Shown: positions 35,703 to 47,505, counted from the first letter of the stretch. The stretch is DNA of 64,000 nt from Sclerotinia nivalis (GCA_029531795.1 JAPEIS010000007.1:1922001-1986000); one strand, 5' to 3'. Numbers and translations are program-made. Notes: generated by a model not told the origin, from the letters alone.

Positions 35703-35782
35703 CTAGTATGCTCTCACCGTTTTTGGTATTCCAGAGATTTCCGATATATGATATCTAACCAATCAATTATAAGACTTTAACA

Positions 35783-36721
35783 TTAGAATCTGTTTGAATG
35801 ATTGGTAGCAGTATACTCCATCATCTCCATCATTTCGCGTTTGTTCGATTCCAAGATAAAGTTTGTTCCCCCGCGACAAGCCTGGAAATCCCACATGAGA
35901 GACCGCACACTACCATTGTTAGGATTCCCTTCCCAGATTTTGCTTCCCAACTCAGCTTGTTCAAGATCAGTGATCATTATCCGATCATCAACCTCGAATA
36001 TATTGTGCAATGTAGGATCCCCATGAATCACTCCGTACTTAGTTAAGCCCTTGAAAGCTTCCTCCAACTTCGCTTCGAGGATATCGAGGAAATCGTCATC
36101 ATTTTCCGGCCGTGCAGTCGAATCGTAAAGTCTTTCCCCACGAATCTCTGATAATACAAATGCCGGAGATCCATCGTAGAATGCTTCTCCATAGAAATAT
36201 GGGATAAAAGCCCCTTGGAGTGGTTTCAAATAACGATACATACGCTTTTCTGTCTCGAACTCTTCGTTCCAACCAAACTTTTGCTTTTTCAAAATGACAA
36301 TCGATGGTAGGAACCATTGAGGATAGATAGCTTTCAGTGATGGAAGGAAATTGATGAGCCGTTCGATCGCGTTTGAGACATGAATATTATTGAAGATCCA
36401 TGGCTTCTTGAGTGTTAATCGATAAACTGTTCGATCCGGATCAACTCGGTCACAATTTGTTGCGATGATTTTTTTGTGACCCATATAGAATTCCTTTCAA
36501 AATTAGTGTTTCGAATTGGAGGATTCTATAAATTATCTTACCAAAGGGCCACTGACCGCGTCAAACTCTTGTGTGAAACATGACATCGATAGCGGATTCG
36601 AGGATGGTAGCGGGTATGTTAACGCAAGTGGAGGAGAAGGTCCAGATAGACTTAGCGAAGGCCGCGAATGTGAGTTGAGAAGATTTTCACAATTCATTGT
36701 ATGATCATGATGACCATGCAT
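35783..36721 (-). CDS. fungal protein-kinase-like (phosphotransferase fold) protein
   Basis: Two exons: 36721-36542 and 36493-35783 (296 aa); the 48-bp intron (GTAAGA to GAAAG) joins SGPL to EFYMGHKK in phase. Residues 1-60 are Ser/Pro-rich and disordered. The kinase-like part shows a possible lysine strand SIVILKKQ, a glutamate helix EFETEKRMYRYLKPL, the hinge FVLSEIRGERL, a catalytic-loop equivalent GVIHGDPTLHNIF (HGDxxxxN) and a metal-loop equivalent ITDLEQA. This pattern occurs in large expanded families of fungal kinase-like proteins whose substrates are unknown. An alternative C-terminus is possible: donor GTATAC at 35816 and acceptor TTAG at 35755 would replace the last eight residues by a 16-residue helix ending at TAG 35703-35705. 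Start choice is the first ATG of exon 1; a start at residue 9 is also possible. Confidence 0.75.
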
Positions 36722-38015
36722 TCATGATATTAAGTGTTGAGGATACTGAAAAGTTCAGAAGAGGAGAGATCAATTACTTATAAATTATAAATTAAAAACT
36801 GATCAAGCCTTGTTTGTACAAACAAATATGCACGTTCCCGGCCATAAATTAGGGTTGTGAAACTGTAAATTGCCACCATCAATCATATGGATAGCCTGAC
36901 TGTATCGCACTCTAAATAATTGATCATTTTGTCCCTCCAAGATCATCTCTGATTTACATTATCAGATTGCCGACTTGCATCCATCGTGATGGTTTATCGT
37001 TTATCGTTTTCTCGCCAGTTACCATATTCCTCCAAAAACGGCCGGCCCGACCAACGCTCAAACTCCCGGTTACAACCGCCAAGCGAGACTCTCCTTTGTT
37101 GCTGTCAAGCGCATCTACCCCCATCATATTAGCCGATAGAGCTCATACCTTACAGGACAAAGTGATGCATCTCCTCCTGATTGTGGGGGACACCCTTACA
37201 GTCAGATGATTTGATATTGTCTCCGGTTTTCGTACAGAATTGAAGTATCAGGAACCACACTCCGTTATAAACAGACACTGTGGAGGCAAGGGTTATCCAC
37301 CTTTGATTACATAATCTTTTATCTGATAAGACATTATAAATAGTTCCTTTCGTAGTTAACTTTCTAATACTATTCCTTTTCCACTTAATGTAAGAATACC
37401 CAACCTCTCAACACTTGCAGACAATCGTAGATATAAGCGTTCCGTGGATGCTAGTTACCCTCCAAGTACTGATTTATCAGAAAGAACAAAAGTTCGCTGT
37501 TGTAGATCCAACCCAAGCAAGAAGACCATCATATCCACATGAAACCTCTCATATTTGTCACAATTATCATACGCCTGTATACGATAACATAGATTTGCTT
37601 ACTGGTGTCTTCAGGGACATAGGTGCCTTCAGTGTCTTCAGAGATTAAGGTATTTTCCAGATATGGGTTTATTGGTTTATAAAAACTCTCTCCAAAAAAT
37701 CTTCGTTCGTAATTATTGGTGAAGAAGAGAAAGAAGAGGAATTTGAGAATGCCATGGTCTAATTTAGAAAGACGTACTAGGTAGTTTTAATTCATCTATA
37801 GATAATACAAGAGGTTAACACGCCTCATTTTCCAGCCTTTTTTGTAGAGTCAAAAAGAGGATATTCAACAACACAGGTGACATAAATAGAAGAGTTGAAA
37901 TTAAACCTCTACAGGGAGAATGATAAGTGATCAAATGGCATGGAGCTGTGAGAGCCTCGGGTAAGTATCTATACCCGAAACCAATCGGATTGATTTAACC
38001 GCCAATGCATACGGA
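36722..38015. other. intergenic, no gene seen
   Basis: AT-rich spacer between the kinase-like gene and the repeat array upstream of the 38.5-kb gene. Short open frames at 36967-37209 and 37415-37648 lack homology, splice support or codon character. TTCATCTATAGATAATAC-type AT-rich sequence dominates. Confidence 0.55.
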
Positions 38016-38400
38016 TCTGTACTAACCTCTTTTCATAAATCATCTGGGGTACTGAATGAAAATAATTTAGTGCGAGCAGAGCTGAAAAAGATATTGAACA
38101 GCATTTATTATGATCCTGTTCCAACCCCTTTTTTTCAAATCATCTGGGATAATGAGTGATTACTATTTAGCACGAAGTGAGCTGAAAGAGCTTATCCTCA
38201 ACAAAATTAAATTAAGTAGCATGCATTGTAATCCTGCACTAACTTCTTTTTTGTAAATCATCTGATTATCGCCAACCCTGTTTGGTAAATGGTCTGGGGC
38301 CCTGAGCAAAACAATTTCTTGCAAGATAAAGCCCCCTATGAATGTGTTGTCAATCTCCACACCAAGCTGGTTTTTCAACTTGCCGGGGACACTCTGAACA
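38016..38400. repeat. degenerate tandem repeat, unit about 100-120 bp
   Basis: The block CTAAC(C/T)TCTTTT followed by AAATCATCTGG and then a GAGCTGAAA-type element recurs. AAATCATCTGG starts near 38036, 38137 and 38255 (the last as AAATCATCTGA), and a further diverged TAAATGGTCTGGGG is at 38285. GAGCTGAAA occurs after the first two copies (near 38082 and 38180). Copies are decayed, so boundaries are approximate. The array ends about 80 bp before the start of the next gene. Confidence 0.65.
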
Positions 38401-38478
38401 AAAATTATATATTGCCAGGATAGCTGAACGGATCAACTCGCAGGAAATCACAGTGTACACTCCTTCTTCACTCTCAAA

Positions 38479-39623
38479 ATGTCGGCCGATAGGTATACTG
38501 TGGGTAGCCTCATCCAACAATTAGAAAACTACGATGAAAAACAAACCCTAGAATCTTTATTGGAACGGGAGGAGGTATGTTATCCCCCTCTATAGGAAAG
38601 CATGGGGAGATGTAACTTAGTTCGCAGTTTACAAGTCTTCTCCATGGCATTTACACATCCCTTTCAACCGAGTCGAAAAGCACCGCCCAAGAAGTGTTTC
38701 GCAAGACCAATGTAACCAAAAAGAAAAGGACTAAAAGTACAGCATTGGTAATAATTCTTGGGATTCACAACATTGCTCTACCCCCCAGCATACAAACTCA
38801 ATATCAGATATGGAAGGAGAATCCATCACAACTTTGGCGGGCCCTTGATGGCCAAAATTCCGAACAATCAATCGAGGTTGCCGCTATTGAAGCATACCTT
38901 GTAGCTCAACATCTCCGTCTGCGACAGGTGTATAATGTCATCCTTTGGAGGTTCTACGTGAGCTTCTTTTACCAACTCGCATTGTTGTTAGGGCATGGGC
39001 AAAAGGTTATGACGAATAATTTGCATAACATTCTCTATGAACGTCTCGTCAAAGCAATCACACAATCCAAGAAGATCAATGATGACATTACCGTCATCAA
39101 AGCGAACTTACAACTCTGGGTAGCGGCGGGGGCTAGGTATAATAAAATATGTACGGCTCTCGATAAAGGCGCATTGTTCTTGATTCCACAGATACCAGAT
39201 GATGTGTAAGCCGATATCTTTTCCTCCCCCATAAAACTAGCATGCTAATCGTCTAGATGGGAGAATCCAAACTCTTTAAAAGGTGCAGAATTCGATGAGG
39301 CAATGTCCCATTTGAAAAGCCTAGGTATTACGACGCTTTCGGATCAGCTTGGGGCCGATAATGTTGCCAACCAAATTCTGAATTCTGCGCTTGATCCTTT
39401 TCGATGGGATGTAGTAACGACACTTACTGTCAATCAACCTATTGAACCAAGGACTTCCTTTGCTATCGAACCGAGGGCTTCTGCTGCCAATCTATCTGTG
39501 GAACCAAGGAGTTCCTTTGCCACCTCATCTAGAGAACCTATGACTTCTGCTGCCAGTCTACCTGTAGAACCAAGGACTAACGTCAAACCGAACTCAATAT
39601 CTTCACTTTTAAATCCAGCATAG
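38479..39623 (+). CDS. lineage-specific protein of unknown function with 11-residue EPR repeats
   Basis: Three exons: 38479-38574, 38628-39205 and 39257-39623 (346 aa). Donors GTATGT and GTAAGC and acceptors CGCAG and TCTAG join in frame, and the open, helical reading across both joins supports a real gene. I do not recognise the family. Residues 1-240 are predicted mostly helical (TVGSLIQQLENYDEKQTLES, TALVIILGIHNIALPP, FYVSFFYQLALLLGHG); residues 240-290 form a short domain ending ALDPFRWDVVTT. The C-terminus carries units of EPR(T/A/S)S with an 11-residue period. The TAG at 39621-39623 is followed by 61 more in-frame open codons to TAA at 39807-39809, so the protein may originally have been about 408 aa. 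No signal peptide. Confidence 0.72.
39444..39599 (+). repeat. 33-bp coding minisatellite (EPR repeats)
   Basis: Units begin at 39444 (short, 24 bp), 39468, 39501, 39534 and 39567, each starting GAACC and encoding EPRTS, EPRAS, EPRSS, EPMTS and EPRTN. The period of 33 bp keeps the reading frame. Confidence 0.9.
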
Positions 39624-39809
39624 TCAACACAGGAGTCACACTTATCTCCAACTGGAGCTTTAACAGAGCATCCTGGTGCACCGAGGGAATCACAATCAGA
39701 GCTGGTGTCTCGGAAAGGGAATTGTGTTAACCCAATATCAACTGCATCCCGCTCGAACTTATCAACCCCAGAAAAGCATGGTGAATGCTGTTTGTCTGAA
39801 TTAAGCTAA

Positions 39810-40762
39810 CGATCGTTTTTGGAACATGTCTTTTCGATGGTGTGATGGAAAGCTGTAAGAGACATCAAGATTTTATGATGGAATATACTAATGCTGTATC
39901 TTTGCATGCTCTGTATGTGAATCGGGTTTTATGATGAAGGTATGGGTATGTTCATCTGTTGGGAAGGATATTTTACAGGCCAAACACAGTGGGATCAATT
40001 GAGGACCTCAGAGAGCTACGAACTCGGTTATACACCAATCAAGGGTGGGTGTAGAGGCTAGCCTATGCAGACAACAGGAATTGAAACAGGAAAAGTCAAA
40101 TGGTATTTGTGCAGTCAAGAAGTTATTCAACAATGATATCGGTACGGATCATAAGGTGGGAATAATGTTGGATTTCTACATTGGTGAATCCATGATATTT
40201 GATATATTGTATTGGTGATGAATAGATAATCAATCCAAATACCTACCCAGAACAGAAAGTATATAAGTCTCGTGCTGTTGGTGGAAAAGCCGAGAGTGAT
40301 GTCTTATCTATGTTCCCATCCTCGAGTTCTGCAAGTGGCTCCTCAAGCGAGAGAGTTCGTGACATTTTCGACAAAATAAGTTGAGGATTTGAAACTAATT
40401 TTTGGAAAATGATGAATGGTTGGAAATATGATTTCTAGATGTTCTAAGTACAATACGAAATATAGATAAGAAGCGAAGAGAAAGAAATACATTTGTCGGA
40501 TTACAGGATCAGAGAGAAAGTACTCCAACTGGGTTTAATCAGAAGTTTGTTAGTCGATTTCCGACTAATATCTGAATCCTGGCTTTAGGAATTAATATTT
40601 CGAATTGGAAAATGAAAAAGTCACTAAAAAAATGAATCTCTATTACGAAAATGAAGATATAAAAGTATCAATGTACAGAAAATAGCCGCAAAAACCCAGG
40701 TTCAAAGCAGTGATACCCGAGCATGAATATATTTCCAACTACCTATGCCCTATCACCAAATG
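39810..40762. other. intergenic between the EPR-repeat gene and tRNA-Gly
   Basis: About 950 bp of AT-rich sequence with no gene, repeat array or RNA gene recognised. Confidence 0.6.
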
Positions 40763-40859
40763 GCACCAATGGTTTAGTGGTAAAATCTGCGCTTCCCACT
40801 TCAAGACCCACGTCTCGTTGAGCCTGCGCAGGCCACGGGTTCGATTCCCGTTTGGTGCA
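40763..40859 (+). tRNA. tRNA-Gly (anticodon CCC) with a 26-bp intron
   Basis: The acceptor stem pairs GCACCAA (40763-40769) with TTGGTGC (40852-40858), discriminator A at 40859. The D-arm is GGTTTAGTGGTAAAATC-like. The anticodon stem TGCGC (40788-40792) pairs with GCGCA (40826-40830), and the loop reads TT-CCC-A with CCC at 40795-40797. An intron of about 26 bp (40799-40824) lies directly after position 37, the canonical place. The T-arm ACGGG TTCGATT CCCGT is perfect and supplies the B box. Runs of T downstream (near 40877) can terminate RNA polymerase III. Confidence 0.95.
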
Positions 40860-43802
40860 ATACAGTCTTGATTTCTTTTGCTTTTTGCACCTCATTATCT
40901 AAGAGGACTTGGGGGATTGAGGACTTGTCGTCATCGTTGCGAATAGAGTCTTTTTTGGGGGGTTGATGGTGATGTGGTGTGTGGTGGGATTGGCTTGTGG
41001 GGTAATTGTGGCGGGGCTGTGGAGGTGAATTTATGTTTTGAGTTTGGGACCCCACATTCCTCTTTCGTAATTGGACATAAAGAGTTGAAAGAGTTGAAAA
41101 GGTATAAGTTTCAGGGTATTGGTGGAAAGAGTTGAAAAGGTATAAGTTTCGGGGTATTGGTGGAAGTGGATGTTTTGAAGAAGATTTGGGGAAGATTGTG
41201 GGAATACTGGGTATTAACAATTATTCTATTTCTAGACATAGAGAAAAATACTAGAAGAAAGCAACGTGTATTGTTTTGGTGCAACCTTAAGGAGGTTTGG
41301 GGTGAACAGTCAGTGATAACCTTTCAGAGTTGATTGCAAGTTGCCTTTCATAGGAAATGGGTTCAATATCTATAAAGTAATGGGAATCATTACTCATTCA
41401 TTCACTTTGCATTACTCTTAATGAAGAAATTATGACAATACCTTGGCATCAATCTTAATCATTTGATTTTTCCAAATTTTCGGTTTTGGTTATATCTATT
41501 CCTTATTCAATTGATAGGATATTAGATCTGTTTCTAAGGAGAAGACTTGGTTGAAATGCTGTCTGCTAGAAGCCAGCAAAGCACATTCTGAAGATCATTT
41601 CTCTTTGAATTTCTAGTATTCAAGTTGTATACAGCAAGAGACTCTTTTCTGAGATCTCTCCCTTTTATAGTCTTTAAGTTTAACCTCATCAAATAAGAGA
41701 TGGCTTTTGGGAGAACTTTTATTCTTTGAGTTGAAAACAAAATTGAACATTGAAAATAAGTAGCAGCATTGTCCATCCTGATGCCCAAGTAAGACCGAGC
41801 TCCGATGAGTGTAGAGCTCACAAGAAGATAAATCTACCTAGCATCTATTCACTTTAAGAAGACAATGCTTACAATGCTGAGTTCCTCAAAGAATTATACT
41901 CAGTCATACTGACTAGGTCATACTGACTAGATATTTTCTTTTGGAATACGTTGGTTGTAACTCGAATTTCCTAGCATATTCCAGCCATAGATTTATAGCT
42001 TACTCTCAATATTGCATTGGTTGTTTATTCATCAATGCTTTCACATGTACAATATAACAAGATATGATATCACTAAAACACCTCTCTGAATCACTGAATG
42101 GAAGGTACGAGATCACTGCATCCTTCCAGCCTAATATTGCTTCACCAAGGCAAGTGTTGTATGGCCTTCCATATGTAGCAAATGCCAAGATTCTAATTTG
42201 ACTCCAATTTGTCCCAGTAAATGAAGTGTTAAAATGAGATATGCCACAAGTCTTTCCAGCTTCCCTTCATACACAATTGCCCAAGGCCCGAAATCTGGGA
42301 GACCATCAGTTATTTCTACATGCAGGCACAATATAACCGGTCCACGTTATGCCCCAATGCAATCCCGAGCTCATATATTCCATCCCCTTGCATACCTACA
42401 CCCAAACTCCTCCAGCAAGCAAGCCGCAGCCAATATCCCCATAAAAATGACATGATCGCAAGCAGCAAATTGCAAATTGCACTAGAGTATATAGAACATG
42501 TTCATGGTCGCGGTGCATGTGCTGCATGTACTGTATTGGACGGGAAACGCTCTTTTGGATCCTTTTGTTGGATATATTTCGCTAGATCGAAAATTGCCGT
42601 CTTCAGCAAGTGAGTAGATTCCGAGCAAGATGAGCCAAAAAAGCAAAAAGAAGCATACAACAGTGGGGATTCGCTGGTGGTCACCCACCCAACTACTAAT
42701 CCACCGATCTGAAGCTTGTGTATGGCAGAGCGGACGGGATGCCCAATTCTCTTCAGTCTATGGTCGTATGTGACCGTGCCTTCTTTGAATTGACTTATAA
42801 AACCTGATTCACTAGTACGCATACGTCCGCTATCACAACCTCATCAAGATCCTCCCTCAAAGATCTCATGGCATCATACACCCACATAACTAGCGAAGGA
42901 ATCAGGAGCAAAAGCTAAAACAAAAATATGAAACACATACATGATAACAACACCACTGGTTGAACAACCAGCCAATGTATGAGTACGTACTATATATGAA
43001 CTTGCCAAGTGACACATCAAGTATCGTTCATCGCCATTCGTCATTAACTCACTTAGCTTATCAGCTCACTGTATCAGCCAAGCCGTAGTAAGTAAATAAG
43101 AGGAATCTGGGGGAAATCGCGATTGAGATCTGGGAATAAGGTGGGTAAGCCTTGTTACTAAGAACAAGCTTCTATAAACAAACAATACAAAAGTAGAGGT
43201 TCAGTCCGTCGTTTCGATTCAAAGTATCTCCTCCTTCCACTCGCAGAGCGGTGCCCGAAATTATTATTCATGAACATGGATTGCTCTGGCATTGGTTGGT
43301 ATTAGTTGAAAGCACTGTAGTTGTCACATAATCAACAACAGTACAAATTCATGGTATATCATTTTATTTCTCCATCTAACTAAAGTGTACTACCGTCAGA
43401 CTCGAAAGCATGTATGCCAAAAAAAGAATGAAAAAGAATGAACTTTGTGTACAGTAAAGGGTCCCTATGTGCAATCAGTGGAATTATAGGCAGGGGGTTA
43501 GGCTTGTGAAGAAGCTCCTGCATAAAGAAATCAGCAATGTTCTCGAACGTTTGCCTGAGATGCTTGAATCGAGTTTCAAGTCCGGAACATCTTGAATACT
43601 TGGATTATGTATTGAAATAACGATGTGCTTGCTGCTTCGGTAGTCGAAATGTCGGTGAGGTTTTCGAAGGTATGTATGCCTATCGCATGGAGATTTCTGT
43701 GATAAAAATCTACTCATTATTAGTCTTGTCATACAAGAAGGGAGATTACCTCTTACCAGATACGACCCTAATTCAAATGGGATGTAGGCCATAATTAGCA
43801 TC
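40860..43802. other. gene-poor region between tRNA-Gly and the RBM39-like gene
   Basis: Nearly 3 kb without a convincing gene. It contains a 38-bp tandem duplication (41090-41165), a perfect 14-bp tandem duplication (41903-41930), and a 95-codon minus-strand frame at 41534-41821 with no recognised relative. The sequence is AT-rich; eroded mobile-element remains are possible but none can be named. Confidence 0.55.
41090..41165. repeat. 38-bp tandem duplication downstream of tRNA-Gly
   Basis: Two adjacent 38-bp copies start AGAGTTGAAAAGG at 41090 and 41128 and differ at one base (TTTCAGGG versus TTTCGGGG). A shorter AGAGTTGAA precedes them. Confidence 0.9.
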
Positions 43803-45670
43803 TCAAATAGCCTTTGTGCGAGAGAACAAACTGCTGTAGACTGCATCCACAACAGGAGTAGCGCTAATCATTCGTCCACCAAAATATCTGCCATTTAGAC
43901 CCTTAATAGCATTCTCTCCTCCTTGTACTCGATCGAATTTGAGATAAATATCTCCTTGGGAGTTCGGATCTAAAGCAATGTGAACAACGTGGCCATATTT
44001 TTCTTCCGCTTCTGCGCGAACATCATCCTCGAGTTCTTTTTCCCAATTCTCACCGTCCTCTCTGTAAATTTGGTTAGCAATGGGTTGACAGAAGAGAATG
44101 TATTACTAACTCTGTAGGATCGAACATATTCTTGAGTACAACACAGCGGCTAGCCATGTTGACATTGACTGGTAAAGCTTTGATCTCTGTTTTAGGTTTT
44201 GATACTTCTCGTCTCTCGTGGTTCGCCGCAGTCGTGGTATCATCTGTTCTGGCGAGTTTTCTCATCAATGCATCTCGACTATAATTGTTGAAGTTTACGC
44301 CGCCAACGTCAGTGTCGTCCAAAGCACTAGCACCACCCGCACCTTTATCATTATCACGACCACCAGCACGATCGAAATTACTACCACCAGCAGCGGTAGG
44401 ACCACGCCCACCAGCGCCGGAGAATGCGGAACCCTGGAATTGTTGTTGGTGGCTTTGGCCATGGAATCTTTGCAGAAGACTGGCGGTAGATTCAGGAGTG
44501 AACTTATCGTTTCCAAGACCAACACGGATTGGTCTACCAGCAAGATCGAATCCATTCATCTTCTCCAACGCTTCTCTAGCTTGATTTGGATCACGGAATC
44601 TATTTTAGTCGTTAGTATAGCTACACAACCTTTCATAGAAAAAGCTTACTGGACAAATCCATAACCTCGACTACGTCCTTGCTCTTCTTTTTGCAATTGG
44701 ACAAATTCGAGCTCACCAAATGGCTCAAACACATTCTGTAAATCGGCTTCAGTGATGCTGAAATGTATATTACCCACATATAGTCGATGGAATGGAATTT
44801 GGTTAGGGTTACTAGTGGTAGCCTCGGGGTTGCGAACTTGTCGATTCTTCTCAGCCTCGGTGAGTTGTGCAATAATTGGGATTCCTAGGAGTCTCTGTCC
44901 AGTGAGTTGTATAGCGGCAGGAACTGATTCTTCGTTTTTGAACTCAACGTAGCCAACACTGTGCGAAATTAGTAAATGAGTCATTTAAAGGAAATTGCAA
45001 ACTACAAAACATACCCTTTAGATCTACCACTGACTCTGTCCTTCACAATCTGAGCCTCCTTGACGGGGCCAACCTTTTCAAAGAATGCTATGAGTTCCTT
45101 AGTTCTGAGACGAGCTGCTAGTTGTTGTACAAAAACGGTGCGCCTGTCTCGTTCATCTTCAGTCAGGGGAGGTGTGCCTTCTCGTTTCGGACTTCTAGGT
45201 CGGCGTTCCTCACGAGGCTTGTCTGCCTCATCGCGATCACGGCGATCACCTCGTGGACGGTAATATCTATCAGGACTTCTAGATCGTGAGCGTTGACGAC
45301 CACCACCCCTACCTCCCCTATAATAATCTCCATCCCTGCGGCCGTTTTCTTCAGGGGTATCTCTACGGCGACGTGGGTGTCGACGATTATCATCCCGACT
45401 TCTGCTTCTGCGCCTACCCTTTGCGCTTCCATTCTCACTTATTGGAGTTGAAGTGCCGTCTTTCTCGTTTCTATCTCTGCTGCGAGCCCGGCGTTTTCGG
45501 TCTCTGTCGCGATCTCTGCTATCATCGCGAATTCTATCGCGGTCGCGTTTTTCACTGCGTTCACCCTTGTGGCGATCATCGGATTCCTTAATCTTAGCAG
45601 ATCCATTTTGCTCGACAGGAGTAGCAGCTGCGGTTGAATCCAAGAGGGCTTCAACATCTAAGGCGGACAT
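43803..45670 (-). CDS. RSD1: RBM39/Rsd1-like RNA-binding splicing factor
   Basis: Four exons: 45670-45015, 44958-44650, 44599-44111 and 44061-43803 (570 aa); introns are 56, 50 and 49 bp and all joins keep frame. The protein is of the U2AF65-related CC1/RBM39 family that couples transcription and pre-mRNA splicing. Residues 1-170 form an RS/RD-rich domain. RRM1 (about 175-255) has TVFVQQL and GVGYVEF, RRM2 (about 270-350) has RLYVGNI and RGYGFVQF, and the C-terminal RRM3/UHM-like domain (about 470-570) has [10 protein letters not shown] and GDIYLKF, then the DAVYSSLF end. Between RRM2 and RRM3 is a Gly/Ala/Asn-rich linker. The domain order and the NMFDPxEE motif are diagnostic for the family. 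Confidence 0.95.
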
Positions 45671-46272
45671 GGTGAAGGTTGTTACTCGCCTGAGAGTGGA
45701 CAAATTATGGTTTCGATGTTATTGTTCAAATGTTTGTTCCGAAAATTGGTACCTGGTAATTTAGAAAGACCCAATTTGATAGCTAAATGCTCTTGGAGCT
45801 TTACAGAATGATGGATATTAATCAGAAGTAGAATTATCGTCTTGTGCAAGTTAAAGTGGCTGGTGGGTGGGAAAATATGAAATATTAGTTAGTTAGTGTC
45901 CCTACTTAGTTTGGGCATCTCACCACGTGTTTGGCCAACATGAACTTGTGGTTTGATGGTATAAAACCATGCTTGCCGAGGTATAATCAATTTTTGAGCT
46001 GAATTATACAAGAATTTTATACTAGTTGTCAATTGTAGGTATTTATGGTGCATTTTCTTTATCGAAAGTAAAAGTGTACATTAGGGTATTAAAAAGGCTA
46101 CGAAACTACAATTCCTCTAGAAGTGGCCGGTCTGCTTCCTCTGCCCAACCTAGTCCATGAGACGCCGAGACTAGAATGCCTTTGATATATATATATCGTG
46201 AAATCATTTCAAAGCACACCATTTTTTCCTAGCTTGGTCGCATCATTTAAAAGTTCATCATCCATCTCCACT
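45671..46272. other. intergenic between SCS7 3' end and the RBM39-like promoter
   Basis: About 600 bp, AT-rich, containing a TATATATATAT run at 46187-46197. No gene is supported. Confidence 0.6.
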
Positions 46273-47505
46273 TCATATGGTCTTCGGCGCAGGTGCGAGT
46301 TGAGTTCCGAAGATACAATCCCAAAATCGACTTGTAACACCGAATCCGTTTTCATAATCCATGAAGTGATGTTGAAGATGATACTTCTTCAATTGTCTCC
46401 AGTAAGAAGGTAATGTGCGATGGTGAAGGAAGTAATGGGTCAAATCATAACAGATGTATCCGAAGATTCCTCCGCAGAATACTGCCGTAGCCACATACCA
46501 GTCCCAGTAAAAGACGGTGTGAGCGAGTTTCCAGAAAGGAGTCGCTAAAACGATGAAGAGAGTGGGCGGCATAACCAATCGGTATTTGTCCATTGGTAAA
46601 TAGTGATGGATACCATGGAGTAAGAAATGAAGAGTGAGTCCTACTCGATTGTCTGGAAGCCATCTAGAGATATATGTTAGCTTGATGGTTCATTGTCGAG
46701 TTTATAAAGGGGAATATGCATACTTATCGAGATGGAAGAGGAATCGATGCAAAATATATTCGACCAGGGTCCAAAGGAAAAGACCAAGAAACCAGTATGC
46801 TGCTTCTCCAGCGATGTTATTAAATCCCTCGCTCGCAAGATATGTACCATAGGCCACGGGTGGAACCCAAACCATCGGCACAACCCACCAAGCTGTCTTT
46901 GATAAAGGCTCGAGGAAGTTTCCGAATAAAGGTGCCGATTCTCCTCCCTTGTAATGACGAGGTCGGTGGACCTGCTCAAGATAAAATTCTTTGCTGAACC
47001 CACCACACCAAATCTGCATCAACAATGGTTTGTTCAGGTCAAGGAATTTGTGTGTTTTATAATCGTCCACGAGATCCGTCTCTTTACTCAAGTCTTCTTC
47101 CGTTGACATGCCAGTACTTGCATAAACTGGCAGGGAGTTCGCAGATCCATTCTCTTTCAATTCCTTCAAGCCTTCCTTTGTTGGTGGGAGTGGAACGATG
47201 GTACCTGGTTTTGTACTTTTGGTAGCTGTATCGATGACCTTGTTTGTAGCAACGAATCCAATGAAAGAATCCTCGAGAACCTCATAAGCGGCTTCAGAAT
47301 GAGTATGCGAGAGCTCGTCCTTCAATATATCTGTCACGTCCTTGCCGGCGTACTCTAATAACAATTCACCTCCGCCCGGATGGCTGTCAAGGAAATCTGT
47401 AACATCAAAGACCCTTGTACCCATTGTGACATAGCAACTCTCTGCAGAATCATGAGAGGCGACCTCAGCCTGAGTGAGAGTAGGAAGCGTTCGAGAAGGA
47501 GACAT
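46273..47505 (-). CDS. SCS7: sphingolipid fatty acid 2-hydroxylase (Scs7/FA2H)
   Basis: Two exons: 47505-46724 and 46663-46273 (390 aa), with a 60-bp intron splitting the Lys codon of HLDK. The ER enzyme hydroxylates carbon 2 of the very-long-chain fatty acid of ceramide. Residues about 10-90 are a cytochrome b5 domain with the heme-binding FLDSHPGGGELLLEYAGKDVT and the second heme ligand in the HTHSEAA stretch. The membrane domain follows with the histidine boxes of the hydroxylase family: EYILHRFLFHLD, LHFLLHGIHHYLPMD, HYFLHH and KKYHLQHHFMDYENGFGVTS. Four hydrophobic spans fit ER topology. Length agrees with fungal homologues. Together with the mannosyltransferase-like gene at 15 kb it acts on complex sphingolipids. 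Confidence 0.97.

Noticed and set aside
36967..37648. Two short plus-strand open frames in the 36.7-38 kb spacer
   Set aside because: Eighty codons or fewer, no motifs, and no in-phase splice connection between them.
41534..41821. 95-codon minus-strand frame, possibly a transposon fragment
   Set aside because: No reverse-transcriptase, transposase or other motif can be identified, and no ATG in good context.
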